DNA from: Catenaria anguillulae PL171 | Taxonomy: Eukaryota; Blastocladiomycota; Blastocladiomycetes; Blastocladiales; Catenariaceae | Length of the DNA stretch: 64,000 bases | Direction of reading: 5' to 3' | Assembly (NCBI GenBank): GCA_002102555.1 | Contig: MCFL01000054.1 | Location: forward strand, 101,829-165,828 | In this document: positions 1 to 11,167 of the stretch, one piece after another | Layout: each line of letters begins with the position of its first letter | Numbering within the stretch: position 1 is the first letter of the stretch | Made by a program: the position numbers and the translations under genes | The notes under the pieces: model-generated | Database searches by the model: none | The model's input: only the letters and a program-made list of their open reading frames with translations | Told to the model about the DNA's origin: nothing

Positions 1-558
1 CGCAACAAGAAGCTCGCCACCTCGTCCTCGGAAGCCCTCACCGAGATCCTTGCCCTCGACAAGGCCCAACGCGTCGTCAAGGACGCCGCGTCTGCACCGA
101 CCTCATCATCGGGCTCGCCATCGCCCACACCAATGGGCGAAGACGCGGATCCCGAAGATGCGTACCGCCCGGCATTTGGTGGACTCGGCGCATCTCCGTT
201 CGCGGCAACCGCAAGCTCTGGCGCGTCGTCCGCGGTTGATCCCTTGATGGCCATGTTTGTCACGGGCAGATCACACGGCGGGTCCATGCCCGCGGCGGCC
301 GAGGAGCCCGTGCGGGATGTCAAGGTGTTGCCGAGTGTCCCGGTTGCCGAGTCGCCCGACGTTCCCAAACGGGATGACGAAACAGAAGCCGTGAGTGAGA
401 GCGGGCCGGATGGCAAAAAGGCCAAGACGGACAAGAAGAGCAGCAAGAAAAAGCGTTCCCGTGGCGAGGATGCTCAGTCAGAAGAGGCGAGCGATAGGAA
501 GCGGGCAAAAAAGGAGGCCAAAAAGGCAGCCAAGGCGGCAAAGAAACAGCGGTCTTAA
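1..558 (+). CDS. PXR1/PinX1-like G-patch protein, 3' end only
   Basis: The reading frame is open from base 1 to a TAA at 556-558, so this is the C-terminal 185 residues of a gene that starts outside the window. The first residues (RNKKLATSSSEALTEIL) resemble the segment after the G-patch in PXR1/Gno1/PinX1, which reads roughly R-x-K-x-[A/M]-x-x-x-x-A-L-x-E-I-L. The rest is low-complexity, ending in a lysine/alanine-rich tail (KKAKTDKKSSKKKRSR, then KKEAKKAAKAAKKQRS) typical of nucleolar proteins. PXR1 family members act in pre-rRNA and snoRNA processing and can inhibit telomerase. The G-patch itself lies outside the window, so the family call rests on a short motif plus the basic tail. Another nucleolar KKxK-tail protein remains possible. 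A 22-nt T run starts 30 nt after the stop. Confidence 0.45.
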   Translation, partial: RNKKLATSSSEALTEILALDKAQRVVKDAASAPTSSSGSPSPTPMGEDADPEDAYRPAFGGLGASPFAATASSGASSAVDPLMAMFVTGRSHGGSMPAAAEEPVRDVKVLPSVPVAESPDVPKRDDETEAVSESGPDGKKAKTDKKSSKKKRSRGEDAQSEEASDRKRAKKEAKKAAKAAKKQRS

Positions 559-587
559 ATTGTGTACATTACCTGTCCTTGGAATTG

Positions 588-609
588 TTTTTTTTTTTTT
601 TTTTTTTTT
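588..609 (+). repeat. poly(T) run, 22 nt, between convergent genes
   Basis: An uninterrupted run of 22 T on the + strand. It lies 30 nt downstream of the PXR1-like stop and ends on the last base of the stop codon (609-611) of the convergent methyltransferase gene. Similar T runs follow several other stop codons in the window, so it may be part of the 3'-end formation signal. Confidence 0.8.
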
Positions 610-1615
610 CACGTTTGATATACACACAGCACTTCATTCCCCCTTTGCATGACCTGTCTCGCGCGCACCAACGCTGCCACGGTTTCGGGAGTCGTTTGAC
701 AACATCCGCCCACAACCAGCGGGCCAAACGGCACAATCCACTCTTGCACCGCGACCTGCGCATAGTTATCGTCGTCCATGCCCGACCCTGCGATCCAATT
801 CCGTGCCACGGCGTCCCACCGCTGGCCCTTGTTGGGATACACGACAATTTCCGGGTTGGACCCACGGCACTGCGAATCTGGGCAAGCGCGCCAGCGATGT
901 GCTGCGGTGGGGTACAGTTGATGCCGACAAGATGGCCCGCGGCATGAATCTCACGAGCAACAAGGTCAATCGGGTCGCCAGCACCCGTTTCCGTGGCCGA
1001 ACAACAGGTCAGGCTGATCCATACTCGCGGCCTCGCAGCAGAACCATCGATCGGGGCAAAGAATTGGCTGACTGCGGCCAGAATCGCACGGACTTCAACC
1101 ACGCTGGGGACCGTCTCGAATGCGAGATACTGGACCTTGTCCAATACGCCTTGACCTCCCCACCCAAAGGCTTGCAGCCTGAGCTGATGAAATGCCGTCA
1201 ACGCAGGCAACGCATCTGCGCCCAACTCGTCCACGAACGCGCCCGTGTACTCTGACCCATCGGCAAGCGTCGCTCCATAACTCCCCATGGACACGGCCAC
1301 CTGCTTATCGGGTGCTGCATCCAGCGCCAGCTGAACACCCTTGCGCAACAGCGCGCTCGACCGCGCATAATCCAACCCAAGGTGCTTTGCGAGATTGTCC
1401 GGGTGGGCCTGGTACGTGGATGTCAAAGGATGTCGGCACCCGCCGAAGCATAGCTTGCGTGGACGGCTTGGATGGCCGATGGGTGCGTGTGGATGCATCC
1501 GGCGCCCCACACGGGTCGGCGCGCAGGTGGGCGAGGTTGTGGCGCGGACGAGTTCGTCGGCAAAGGCACCGTCGAGGATGCGGAAGCGTGGCGGAGCGGT
1601 CGTGGTCATGGTCAT
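609..1615 (-). CDS. Homocysteine S-methyltransferase (frameshifted copy)
   Basis: This enzyme transfers a methyl group from S-methylmethionine or S-adenosylmethionine to homocysteine. Read from the start at 1615, the protein begins MTMTTTAPPRFRILDGAFAD and runs through the family blocks DPxWGA, GADIL-TSTYQAHPDNL, VAVSMGSYGA, FETVPSVVE, GINCTPP and VYPNKG to VGGCCQTTPE. The three zinc-binding cysteines (GINC, GGCC) are present. Length (about 330 residues) is normal. However, four frame changes are needed, near 1540, 1505, 1420 and 862; each is what one missing base would produce (for example CCG-TG-TGG where the family has P-L-W). No intron fits these points. The stop (609-611) abuts a 22-nt T run. 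Either the consensus carries base deletions here or the gene is a recent pseudogene; conservation of every motif favours the former. Confidence 0.82.
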
Positions 1616-1980
1616 GTTGGTGGCGGAAAGTGCTGAGCCGTGATGCGTGCCTGCAGTATGCATGCATGGTCTCGAGGGGGTCTTGGTTGCTTTTGTCACA
1701 TTTTTTATCCATCGGTCGCGTCAGCGAGAGACGTGAGCACGCCACCGTCACAGCTCACAGCCCACCGCCGGCTGGCTTGCAATTGATGTCTGGGTTGGCG
1801 CCGGATTCCAAAGACAATGCATGCTAACAATGACTATTGGCAACCTGATGGATCAATATCATGGGAAATGACGCTGTCATCGTGCAACATCTCGTCGACA
1901 CTGGGCACTTTCATTTGGACACCGACGTGTTTGTGCAAGAACTGTGCAGCCCGGACAGTGGGTGATCCTGCCTCAGTATT

Positions 1981-3568
1981 ATGCTTTGTGGTCGTTGTTG
2001 CGGCTGCCGGCAAGGGCCGGCCGACGCCGCTCGCTTCACTCAGGCCATCGACGTCGTTCAAAACCCCACCAAGGCAACGGGCCGGTTTTGGCACTTGACA
2101 GACATTCACCTTGGTATGGACAATTCATTGCTGCGAACGCCCTGGTCACGCAACCTGACGCTGGCGATGGCCGGGGCCAAACTCAAGATCCTTGGTATAC
2201 GGCCGGCGCATCGCCTTTGCTCGCCTGCCATGCATTCAATAGTACCTCAATGACGCAGGCAGGATCAGCCGGGCAGTTTGGCGCTCCTTTAACCTTTTGC
2301 GACTCGCCGCCTGCGCTTCTCAACCTGACCTTGTCCAATACGCGCCGTATCACCAACGATAATGTGGATTTCATTGTTGTCACGGGAGACCTGGCGCGCC
2401 ACGATTCCAACCTGTTAAAGTCCTTTGAGGAAAATCTGCGTTGATTCGAGCCGTGACCGAATCGATTCATCAAGGATGGCCCGAACACCACTGTTGCTGT
2501 CGCTAGGAAACAATGGTGCTTTTCTTTCGGTTGTGTGCCCAGCGCTTTCCTGTTTCGCCGACTCTTTGTTTCATTGCCAGACGTCTACCCGCACAACTCA
2601 CTCGCGCCCCATTCGCCTTTCCTTTCCGCCATGGCGAAAGTTTGGTCTGCGCACATTCCTCGCGATCAGCTGTCCACATTTCGCTCGTTTGGCTGGTTTG
2701 CACGCCCGTTGACACCCAAGCTGACGGGCGTCAGTCTCAACACAATCGCCTTCTTTTCGAGCAATCCGAACGCGACAGATTGTGTGCTTGACCCTCATGG
2801 ATACGGCGCGCGACACTTGGACTGGCTCGAGCATCGGGTGCTTCAACAAGCAAAACGGGTGGGTCACAAGGTTCTCATCTCTGGCCATGTGCCGCCACAC
2901 CCGAACGCATGGCTTGCAGGATGCTTGCATGCATTTGCCAAATTGGCCAGCCAGTATGAGGATGTGATCATTGGACATTTGTTCGGGTATGTTATGCGAA
3001 GCGAGCGAATCGAGCATGTCACAGCTGACGGGATTCATCAATGGCAGACATGTCAATCTCGACCACTTCGTGTTTCTTGATCCTTCTCCTCCTCCATCTC
3101 AGGCGCCTCCACCACAATCTTTTTCGATAATGATGCGAAGCGACAACAGTCCATGATGCCTGCCCACGACATTCACAGCCCGCTACATGCCTCGCTCACT
3201 CGCGCTACCTCACATCATCGCTTCATTCTCGCCTGACCACTTCTTCCGATATCCCAATCTCTCCAGTGCACTCATCTCGCCTTCCGTGATCCCAAACTAC
3301 CTCCCCTCCATCCGCCTCTTTGATTATTCCTCAACGCATCTGATCGATTACCACCAGTTCCTCCTCAACCTCTCAGCCACAGCGCAAGTCCGCCAAAATA
3401 CGAGCTCGAGTATTCTGCGCGTGACGCGTACGGCATGCCCGACTTGTCGCCTCGATCGTATCAGCGGCTGACGCTAGCGCTCATACTGCCGAATCCGGAC
3501 GAGCGGGCAAAAACAATTCGACAACGGTTTTGGAGGTATTTTTCGGTCAGCACGGGTGTGGAGTGAGT
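1981..3568 (+). CDS. Endopolyphosphatase (PPN1-like metallophosphoesterase), frameshifted
   Basis: Vacuolar-type endopolyphosphatase that cleaves internal phosphoanhydride bonds of polyphosphate. Calcineurin-type metallophosphoesterase motifs appear in order: GRFWHLTDIH, GQFGAPLTFCDSP, VDFIVVTGDLARHDS, GNND/VYPHNSLAP, VLISGHVPPH, YEDVIIGHLFG then HVNLDHFVF. The C-terminal block SPSVIPNYLPSIRLFDY, then EYSARDAYGMPDLSP, is characteristic of PPN1. Two introns are clear: 2516-2580 splits the GNND aspartate codon and 2987-3047 splits LFG/HVN. At least four single-base shifts are needed (near 2111, 2443, 2489, 3395), all as if one base were missing. A hydrophobic stretch around 1980-2010 may be the signal anchor, but its frame is uncertain, so the start is approximate. 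The end is also uncertain: a T run at 3539-3545 precedes two possible endings. Confidence 0.8.
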
Positions 3569-4054
3569 GCATTGAGTTGAGCATGGTCTGGGATCGGAAA
3601 GGTGGCTGCAAAGAGTCGCGATTGATGGATGTACACAGGGCAGGTTACATGGCCGAGCACGTGCTTCGAGTCCACTGCTACTATAGCGGATGTAATGGAA
3701 TACTTGTGTTTGGCGCAGTCACATGCTTATCTTGGGCGCATCACAAGAGATTCGGTGAGAACCTACATATCTGGGGCACGCGTCGCCTGCACACAGATTG
3801 CTGCTGCTCCATTGCGCGAGGGAATAAGTTCTCTTAATGATGGTGCAGAAATCAAATCAGGGATACCACACTGAGCACTCTATGCACTTCACTGCCGTCA
3901 CATTCGCTTGAATCCTCATGTGCATCGATCGTCCGATTCAACCCGCCGTCCGTTTCGATTCCATTGCCAAGTACACAACACAGCAACCTTCTGATTTTGC
4001 ACACGCCATTGTGGATGCAATAGACTTGCGCAAAAGTAATCCCCCAAAGATCCC
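3569..4054. other. Intergenic region between PPN1-like and TmcB-like genes
   Basis: About 490 bases between two genes on the same strand. Short open stretches exist on the + strand up to 3874, and a GTGAGT at 3565 could be a donor to an additional terminal exon of the PPN1-like gene. I see no recognisable protein motif. It presumably holds the 3' UTR of one gene and the promoter of the next. Confidence 0.4.
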
Positions 4055-7000
4055 ATGACATCTTCAGTCATGTCGACCGATCCATCCACGATCGGACCCA
4101 GTGCACGCACAAGCACGAGTGGGAATGGCGATCAAGAGCGCTACCCAGCCGTGGACGAGCTCCCGATACTTGACGACGAATTTCGTGGATTCGATGGAAT
4201 CAATCGAGGTGGAAACACAGCGGATGCCACATTAATTGGTAATGGCGAGTGGAATTTTGAGCGCTTCCTCCAATCCATGCGTGCCGGCCTGTTTGGCATC
4301 TTGTTTGTGGTCATCAAGGAGAGTCGGATTCCGCCATTCTTGGTCTTCTTTTCCATGGTCATCGATTGCTTGCAAATGTTCAACTTTTCCTTTGACAAGA
4401 AGGTCGGTTTTTTGTGGAGTAGCGCCGAGTGGTTGCATTCGATTATCAACTTGCTGTCTGCAAACGATATGGTTATGGGGTTTGTGGACCGGTCCGCCGC
4501 AGTAGCAGCAGTATTGGCGCTTTTGGGCGTGGTGACGGTCAATTTTGTCTATGTTGGGTGGTCCTTTTACAGGAATCATATTCGGTACGTACACTCCACC
4601 CAGCGTCACACCTCTCTTCTTCCAGTTGTGTAACCAACTTGAGTTCGCGACGGCATCAGGTTCATTTGGACGCTCAAGACATTACGCACCTTGCTCTCGT
4701 TCTGCGTCACATTTCTCTACATTCCCATCATCTCGGTGCTTAGCAAGACTTTTCTGCGGTGCTATGACGTTCGCGGCCAACCCACCTCTTGTTGGGCTGG
4801 ATCCAGTCTACCTGTACGTTTACCGCCAATGCCCGCATGCTTGCTCAGCGTACCCATGGCTCATCCGGTCGCGTTTATATAGCTCTCCGTCGTCTGCGTG
4901 GCGGTGGGTGCCCCGTTTGTTATTGTGGCCTTCATCTGCCAAGCAACCTTCTTTGAGCAAGAACCCGGCGGCAAAGATGCGCTGTCACGCCCACACGCGC
5001 GCGTCGAGCTCATTCATCTGTCCGTGCGAACATACCTGACGTTGCTCTTCACCACGATCCGCCGCCCATCGATCGCCGACCTCGACCTGAATCCCATGAC
5101 ACCTGCCGAATCCTGGGTTCTTGTACTCTCACTCGTCATCTCCAGCACGCTCACTTGCATGGCGTACGCATACTACATGCCATACTTCAAGTTCAACTAT
5201 ACTCTGCTTCAAACCGCCCTGCTCGCATCATGGAACTTTTCATGTCTCGCCCTACTCTACGTGCAGCTGCGTCCCAATTCCATGAACGAAATCTCGATTC
5301 TTTTCTTTTTCCTTGCACCCATGTATTCGTTGCTCATCGTCTCGCTCCAAGTCGTGCGCCGCCGCTGGCTGCTCAAGGTGGATGTGCGCAAACTGACGGA
5401 TCCACTGTCGATTGAGCTCAAGGCACGCCTTCTCCTCGAAGAACGCGGGTGCTCTTCAAGACCAACGAAGCACAGCTTGCGGAAAGAACAAACTTGTTGG
5501 CAGATCAAGCGGCTCTGTTTGACAAACTCAAGGACGTGAATACCTTGTGGGCGGACGCCGTCAAGCATTTGCCCGATCAGCCCTTGCTGCACCTGTTTTG
5601 GGCCGAGTTCTACTTGTTGTACTTGCGGAACAAGCCCATGGCCATGACACATTATGGGCGGGCAGAGCAAATGTCGAGCGCGTTGGATATCCAGTTTTTG
5701 GTGTTTCGGCGTCGCAAACTGCTGAGTGAGAACTTTGCGGGCGACGCCATTTTCCTGTACGCTTGTTTCATTTTGTCGTTTGGCTTGTGCTAGAGAATTA
5801 TCCAGCGTGCTGACTGCTGTCGGTCGTGTTGTTGAATTTCCAGCATTGCGTATGAGCAACATCTCAACCTGGCCATGATGCACCAATCGCGCGTTCACTG
5901 GGCACAAATCAAGTTTTGGAGCGAGCTGTTGAAAAAGTCGCCTGACATGGCACGTTTGCATGCACTTGCCGAGACCATTTCCCAAGGCATCAGCAAGACG
6001 CAAGAAAACTTTGTTCGAGTCCTCAAGCTCAATCCCAACTCGGCGCACCCATTGCGATTGTATGCGACATTTCTGATTGAGGTGCTCAACGATCAAAAGA
6101 GCGGGCGCGAATTGCAGGAACGGGCGGATGATTTGGAGGAGCGCGATGGCGGGTTCGAGACGAGAGGAAAGAAGAGAGATTGGATTTGGATTTGTTTTCG
6201 GATGATAACTGCATTATCACCAGTACGTCTTCTCTATCGTTGGCTCGCCATCAACATTGCATTGACCATGTTCGTGTTGGGCAGTCTCTGGCGAATACGA
6301 TAAGGTCGGTGAAATCCTGCACGCTAACAAGAAGGCAAGCGACGTGCTCGGCTACCGCAAAAACGAGCTCATGGCCATGAACATCAGCGCCATTGTACCA
6401 GCCCCGTTTGCAGAGCCTCACGACGCATACATGCGCCGGTACCTCGAGACGGGCTTTTCCAAAATCGTTGAACGCACACGCAAGGTGCTCGCTCGACACA
6501 AGAACGGCTACTTGTTCCCCGTCATGCTCGCCGTCAAGCAAATCAGCCGTCAATCCGCCACGGCCTTCTTGGGCGTCTTGCGGCCATTGCCCGAGGCCAA
6601 TGAGCATTACATCATCGTGGACGATTCCGACTTTGTCACGGGCTTCACCAAAGGCGTCACGACGTGGTTTCGGATCGTGCCGAGGGAGATTGAGGACGGG
6701 AAAAAGGTGCACATCTCACAAATCCTGCCACGGTTCCGCGAGTTGCGCGACGAGTACCAGTCGCCCACAGGTGCGGACACGGTGTTTTTGGCGCCAGATG
6801 GACGTGAGATGGTGGTTGAGGCGCAGATGTCGACGACTGAGCTTCCTCGGCCAGAGGGCAATGGCGTGCTGCGCATGACAATGGTGGTGTTTGCAGTCAT
6901 GGCACCCAATTTTGACGGTCAAGGAATCAAGGGCGACGCGTCATTACAAAGTAGTACTGGCGCCAAGTCAGGCGAGTCGAGCCCTGCATCAAGCGGGTCA

Positions 7001-9427
7001 TCGCATCGACCAAGCGTCGCGGGCATGTCAACAGTGACGCGTAAAAAGGACCAAGCCATGGGATTCATGGATGACGAGGCCGATTCCGAAGACGAGTTTG
7101 ATTCCGTCGTTGAAACGGTATCGGAACAAGCAGGCACGCCACCGTCGGGTGAGAGGGGCTCTCCCAGGGCAAGAAAGGCCATCATGAAGAGGGGCAAAGA
7201 TTCATCGCGCAAGCGATCCGAGGCGGGCAATTCGACGCGAAGTGCAGTGTCGCCTGTCACGGCCAACAGCCCAGAGTACGTCAAGAGCGTTCTGGTTCGC
7301 AAAAACTTATTTGTAGCTCGAAACCTTCGATGGTTAAAATGGTCTTTCATGTCCATTATCGCGATTCTCATTGCGCTGGCCATCCGTGGGCATCTTGCAG
7401 CAGTGTCGCTGTACGACCAATACGCGGTTCGATTGGTCCAAATCATTCAGGAGCACACCATTGCGCAGGAAGCGGTGACCCTGGCGCTGGCAACACGGAC
7501 ACTGGACCTGATAGGCCTGGGTCAAATTCCCAACACCAGCAGTCATGTGTCCTCGGCAACCGCTATCCTTTCGAGGGCCATGTCAAGCATCTCCAAATCT
7601 TTATCAGAGTTGCAGCAAACCATGTCTGCCGAGGCATTCTACAGCCAATACTTTTTGTCTGCGAGGGTGGAGATGATTCAATTTCAAGCAAATCCGCCCA
7701 ACACAACTGTGCTCGCCGGCTTGGTCGACGCCGTCACTCGTTTGCAGTCCTCCGTCTCAATTGTTCTGGCATCCCCAACTCAAGTTCAGAAACGCCACTT
7801 TGATCTCATCACGGCCAACGGGCCGTTTTCTCTTCCACGGGCGCTCATGCGGCATACGTTCGGCTTTCAAACCACCTTCCAGTCCATATCGGATGCGCTC
7901 ACTGTAGAGATTGGCGTGAGTATCATGCCCGTTGCCCTCTACATATTGACCGCCGTGCTCATCATTCAGCCCATCTACACGGCCATTCAGCAGGAGCGTG
8001 ACGGGTTTCTCGGCATGTTCAGCTCCATCCCGAGACACGTGGTCAAGGCCATTCAGGGGCAGTGGGTCCGCCGGTTTGAAAAACTCAATGGCGAGGACGA
8101 AGGCAACGACTTGGGCACGACCGTGGGTGCCCCGCCACCGTCCATGGACAGTCCGAGTCTGCCCGCTGTCGGGTCGATCCGCGCGACTGCCGTCATTTCG
8201 GGATCGCAAGTGTCACTCAATGGAAACAATACGCATGCGTCCATCATTGGGAGCAGCAACACCAACAGTGGAACACGGTGCAGGTTGCGAGCTTTGGCGG
8301 CGGCGGAACTACAAGCCCCGTTGTCGGAACACATACAAAGTCATCCATGAGCGTTGCCGCGTCGCGTATTGCATTCACCGGGGTCCAACATCCGGATCAA
8401 GCGCCTCCTCGGTGCGCCTCTTTATGGGCCGCAGCCTGAGTGCCATTGGCGCAAAGCTCTCGAGCGCGGCACAACAAAAATATTGATTTTCTGACCATCA
8501 CAACGGCCTACTTTCTCACGTCGTCGCTCATGGCCTACTCGTTCCAAGCGCACGCCCTGGCGCAATCGCAAGAGGTTAAGTTCAGCACACGCCTTGCGGT
8601 TTATACGCGCCAAATCACCTACTATTTGCGGGAGGCCACTGTGTTGCCCACATCGTCGCCGCCCATGGTGTCGGCCGACCTGGCAAAGGCGCGCGTACTC
8701 GAGCTGAATCGGTCGATAGATGAGTTGACCAACACGCTCGTGTATGGAAATGCCTCGTTGGAAGTGGGCGGTATTGCAAAGTCGCCGTTTGCCGAGGTAG
8801 ACGAGTTGCTCATGCGCAATGCGTGTGTGGCGGCGTCGTCACCACCCGGCTGCTTAGTGTTTGGAAACGGCATGTTGGCGAGTGGGCTGGTGAGCGCCAT
8901 GAGGTACGGCATTTGGACTTGCTGGCAGCTCGCCGTGTGGGGGCTGACCGACGCTGACGTTCTTCTTTGCTATTCGATTCAGGGAGTACAACGCACTCGT
9001 GACTCAAGCGCTCGCCATGCTTAATACAGGTGGAATCACGCCCAGCATCATTTTCGCAACCGAACCGTTTGCGGCCTTGTGGCAGCTGGACATGACCTAC
9101 TTTCCTGCTGCACTTTCCCAGTTGTCGTTTGTGTACACCAAAAAGGCAACGGACGGGCTGAGCGAGTTTCTTCGCGTACGCTTTCCACAATCCCATCTCA
9201 CGCTTGTGAATGACGACAGCTTACACTCGTGATTTCTTTTTCCGCAGATGCACCTGATTATCACCATTGTCTACGTGCTTTTGCTCGTCATGCTCTTTGT
9301 CTTCTATTACCGGCCACACCTGGCATCCATGGGTAACAGCATCATGCGCAAGCACGTCATGTTGTTTCTGATTCCAACCGAGGTGATTGCCAATGTTGAA
9401 AGCATCCAGCGATACTTGAAGTCATGA
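4055..9427 (+). CDS. Tiny macrocysts protein B-like multi-TM protein with PAS domain
   Basis: A very large membrane protein of the TmcB family, first known from Dictyostelium and common in zoosporic fungi; its molecular role is unknown. I read seven exons: 4055-4584, 4661-4813, 4883-5756, 5844-6222, 6285-8903, 8993-9175 and 9248-9427. The N-terminal half has about seven hydrophobic segments, then the family block (FWSELLKKSPDMARLHALAE, NPNSAHPLRLYATFLIEV). A PAS domain follows from ISGEYDKVGEI through KKASDVLGYRKNELMAMNIS to GFTKGVTTWF (about 6285-6680). After an acidic, serine-rich linker (6950-7270) there are four more hydrophobic segments, ending near 9310. Exon 5 needs several single-base shifts (near 8272, 8395, 8475) and earlier exons two (near 5449, 6175). 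Introns share GTACG donors. The PAS domain suggests ligand, redox or light sensing, but I cannot name the ligand. Confidence 0.8.
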
Positions 9428-9679
9428 TCAGCGAACCGTCTTGTTTCTGTCTCGTGAAGATCGATTCCCCTATGATTCCAAAATAGCCCGTATACAACTA
9501 TTCCCATTTAGAAGCTCGTGCAGACGTGGCATGACTCAATCATATTGAGTCTTCCGCACGATGAATGAGCAACAGGGACAACAACGGCGGGCGCTGAACG
9601 CGCCAAGAGCAATGAATACATTGGCATGCAGAAAAGGGTGGAGGCGCTGCACTCGACCAAGATGGACGACAGGGCTGGT

Positions 9680-10947
9680 TAGAGCTTTGCCTTGGCGGCC
9701 TTGTTCTTGGCTTTCTTGGCAAAGAATGCCGCAATGCGTTGCTCGCACTCCTCTGACGACATACTGGGACACACGAAATAGAGCAGCTCAAAGAGTCAGC
9801 AAAAGTGATCAAGGCAAGGGCACAGAGAGGGGTGCGGGACGAACCGTTCAATCAAGGCGTTCATTTCGCGGTAGTTTGCCTCGTCCAGGGCATGCGCATC
9901 AAAGTGAACAAGGCGTTTTGTGGTTGCAAACGATTGCGGCGGGAGTTGCTTGGCCATGGCCACGGTGCGGTTGATAACGTCGCGCTGGAAGGTGTCGGCA
10001 GGAAGCAGTTCGCTGTTGGGCCAGGATGTTGTGGGTTAGTGAGGCAAGAACTCGAGGAGCGTATGATGGTGCGTACGTAATGAAGCCGGATGGCAAAAGC
10101 TCCTCGGCCGAGTATTTTTGCCCAAGGTACTTGAAAACCGGATTCAACAAAGTGTCAGCAAGCGTAATTTGCAATAGCAAACGTGAATTGGTACATGAAC
10201 ATGCATACCAGCATCTTGTTCGCCATCCTGGGCCAAAGATCCTCGGAAACGTGACAGACGAGCATCCCTCTGCACAGAATCCCCACTGCATGAACGGCGT
10301 ATGGAACCATGCCTGATCTTTTGCAGCAAACACAAAGTCAAACAACGCCAACGTCGTACACGCAAACCCAATGGCAGGCCCGTTGACGCCTGCCACAAGC
10401 AACTTTGGAAAGTGAATCAAGCTTGACACGAGCTCGCGCGTCACCTTGCCGCGGTCAATGAGCTCCAAATCGGCCGTGCCCTGCTGGCCCTCGACGCGCG
10501 GAATGGGGCTTCGAGAATCTTGATGTCCTTGTTGTTTTGGATGACCTGGCGGATGTGCAGGATGGCCGCGTAAGCCTCGGGCGTGGGCATGTCGAGCTCG
10601 TTGCCCGACGAGTAAAAGGGTCCGGCACCCGTGACGACGGCAGCCGTGATTTTCGGATCGACGGCCGCCTGGTTGATTGCCCAAAGCCATTCCTTGTAAG
10701 CGAGTGGGGACAGCGCGTTGAAGCGGTCTGGGCGGGAGAAGCAGATGACGCGGACGCGGCCAGAGTCGACTGTGGTCGTCTGCAAGTCCACACAGTATGA
10801 CCGATTACACGTAATATGTAGGTCGAGAGTGAGTGGCGGTGCTGCAGTGGCAACTTGTCTAGACGAGCAAAAACAGACCTTGAGGGTGTTGTAGCGGTAG
10901 CCCGCGGGCGGGAGGTGCGAGAAGACGTAGGGCGTGGTCGGCGGCAT
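9680..10947 (-). CDS. Peroxisomal enoyl-CoA isomerase/hydratase with PTS1-like AKL end
   Basis: Crotonase-fold enzyme, probably delta3,delta2-enoyl-CoA isomerase (Eci1/ECI2 type) or a hydratase of peroxisomal beta-oxidation. Five exons: 10879-10947, 10209-10779, 10077-10129, 9845-10012 and 9680-9763. Key segments are [28 protein letters not shown] (oxyanion-hole region), [36 protein letters not shown] and [14 protein letters not shown]. The last exon ends KNKAAKAKL, so the C-terminal tripeptide is AKL, a variant of the SKL peroxisomal import signal, preceded by a basic stretch that usually strengthens import. Two single-base shifts are needed in exon 2 (near 10510 and 10222), both as if one base were missing. 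The hydratase-versus-isomerase choice is an inference. The NELD segment resembles isomerases more than mitochondrial hydratases. Confidence 0.82.
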
Positions 10948-11167
10948 GGCTGTTTTGGCGGGCTGGTATTTTCTACATGGACATATTCATGGACCATGAA
11001 TTTTTGGCACTCGTTGCGTGGACGACATGGCCGCTGGGGTGAAAATGAAAATGGGTCTCGCGACCGCGTGCCGCCGATCCAGCTGATCATGATGCGAGGC
11101 GATCTCCACCCGTGTATGGTGCGGTTTCTAGATCTGAAGTGATTGATTTCATGCACGCTCGCTTCCC

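Noticed and set aside
5257-6096. A 279-residue open frame on the - strand
   Set aside because: Antisense of conserved exons of the TmcB-like gene; no motif of its own.
609-10947. Programmed ribosomal frameshifting as the cause of the many frame changes
   Set aside because: The sites share no slippery heptamer or structure, several occur within one gene, and clean genes lie next to affected ones; missing bases explain them more simply.
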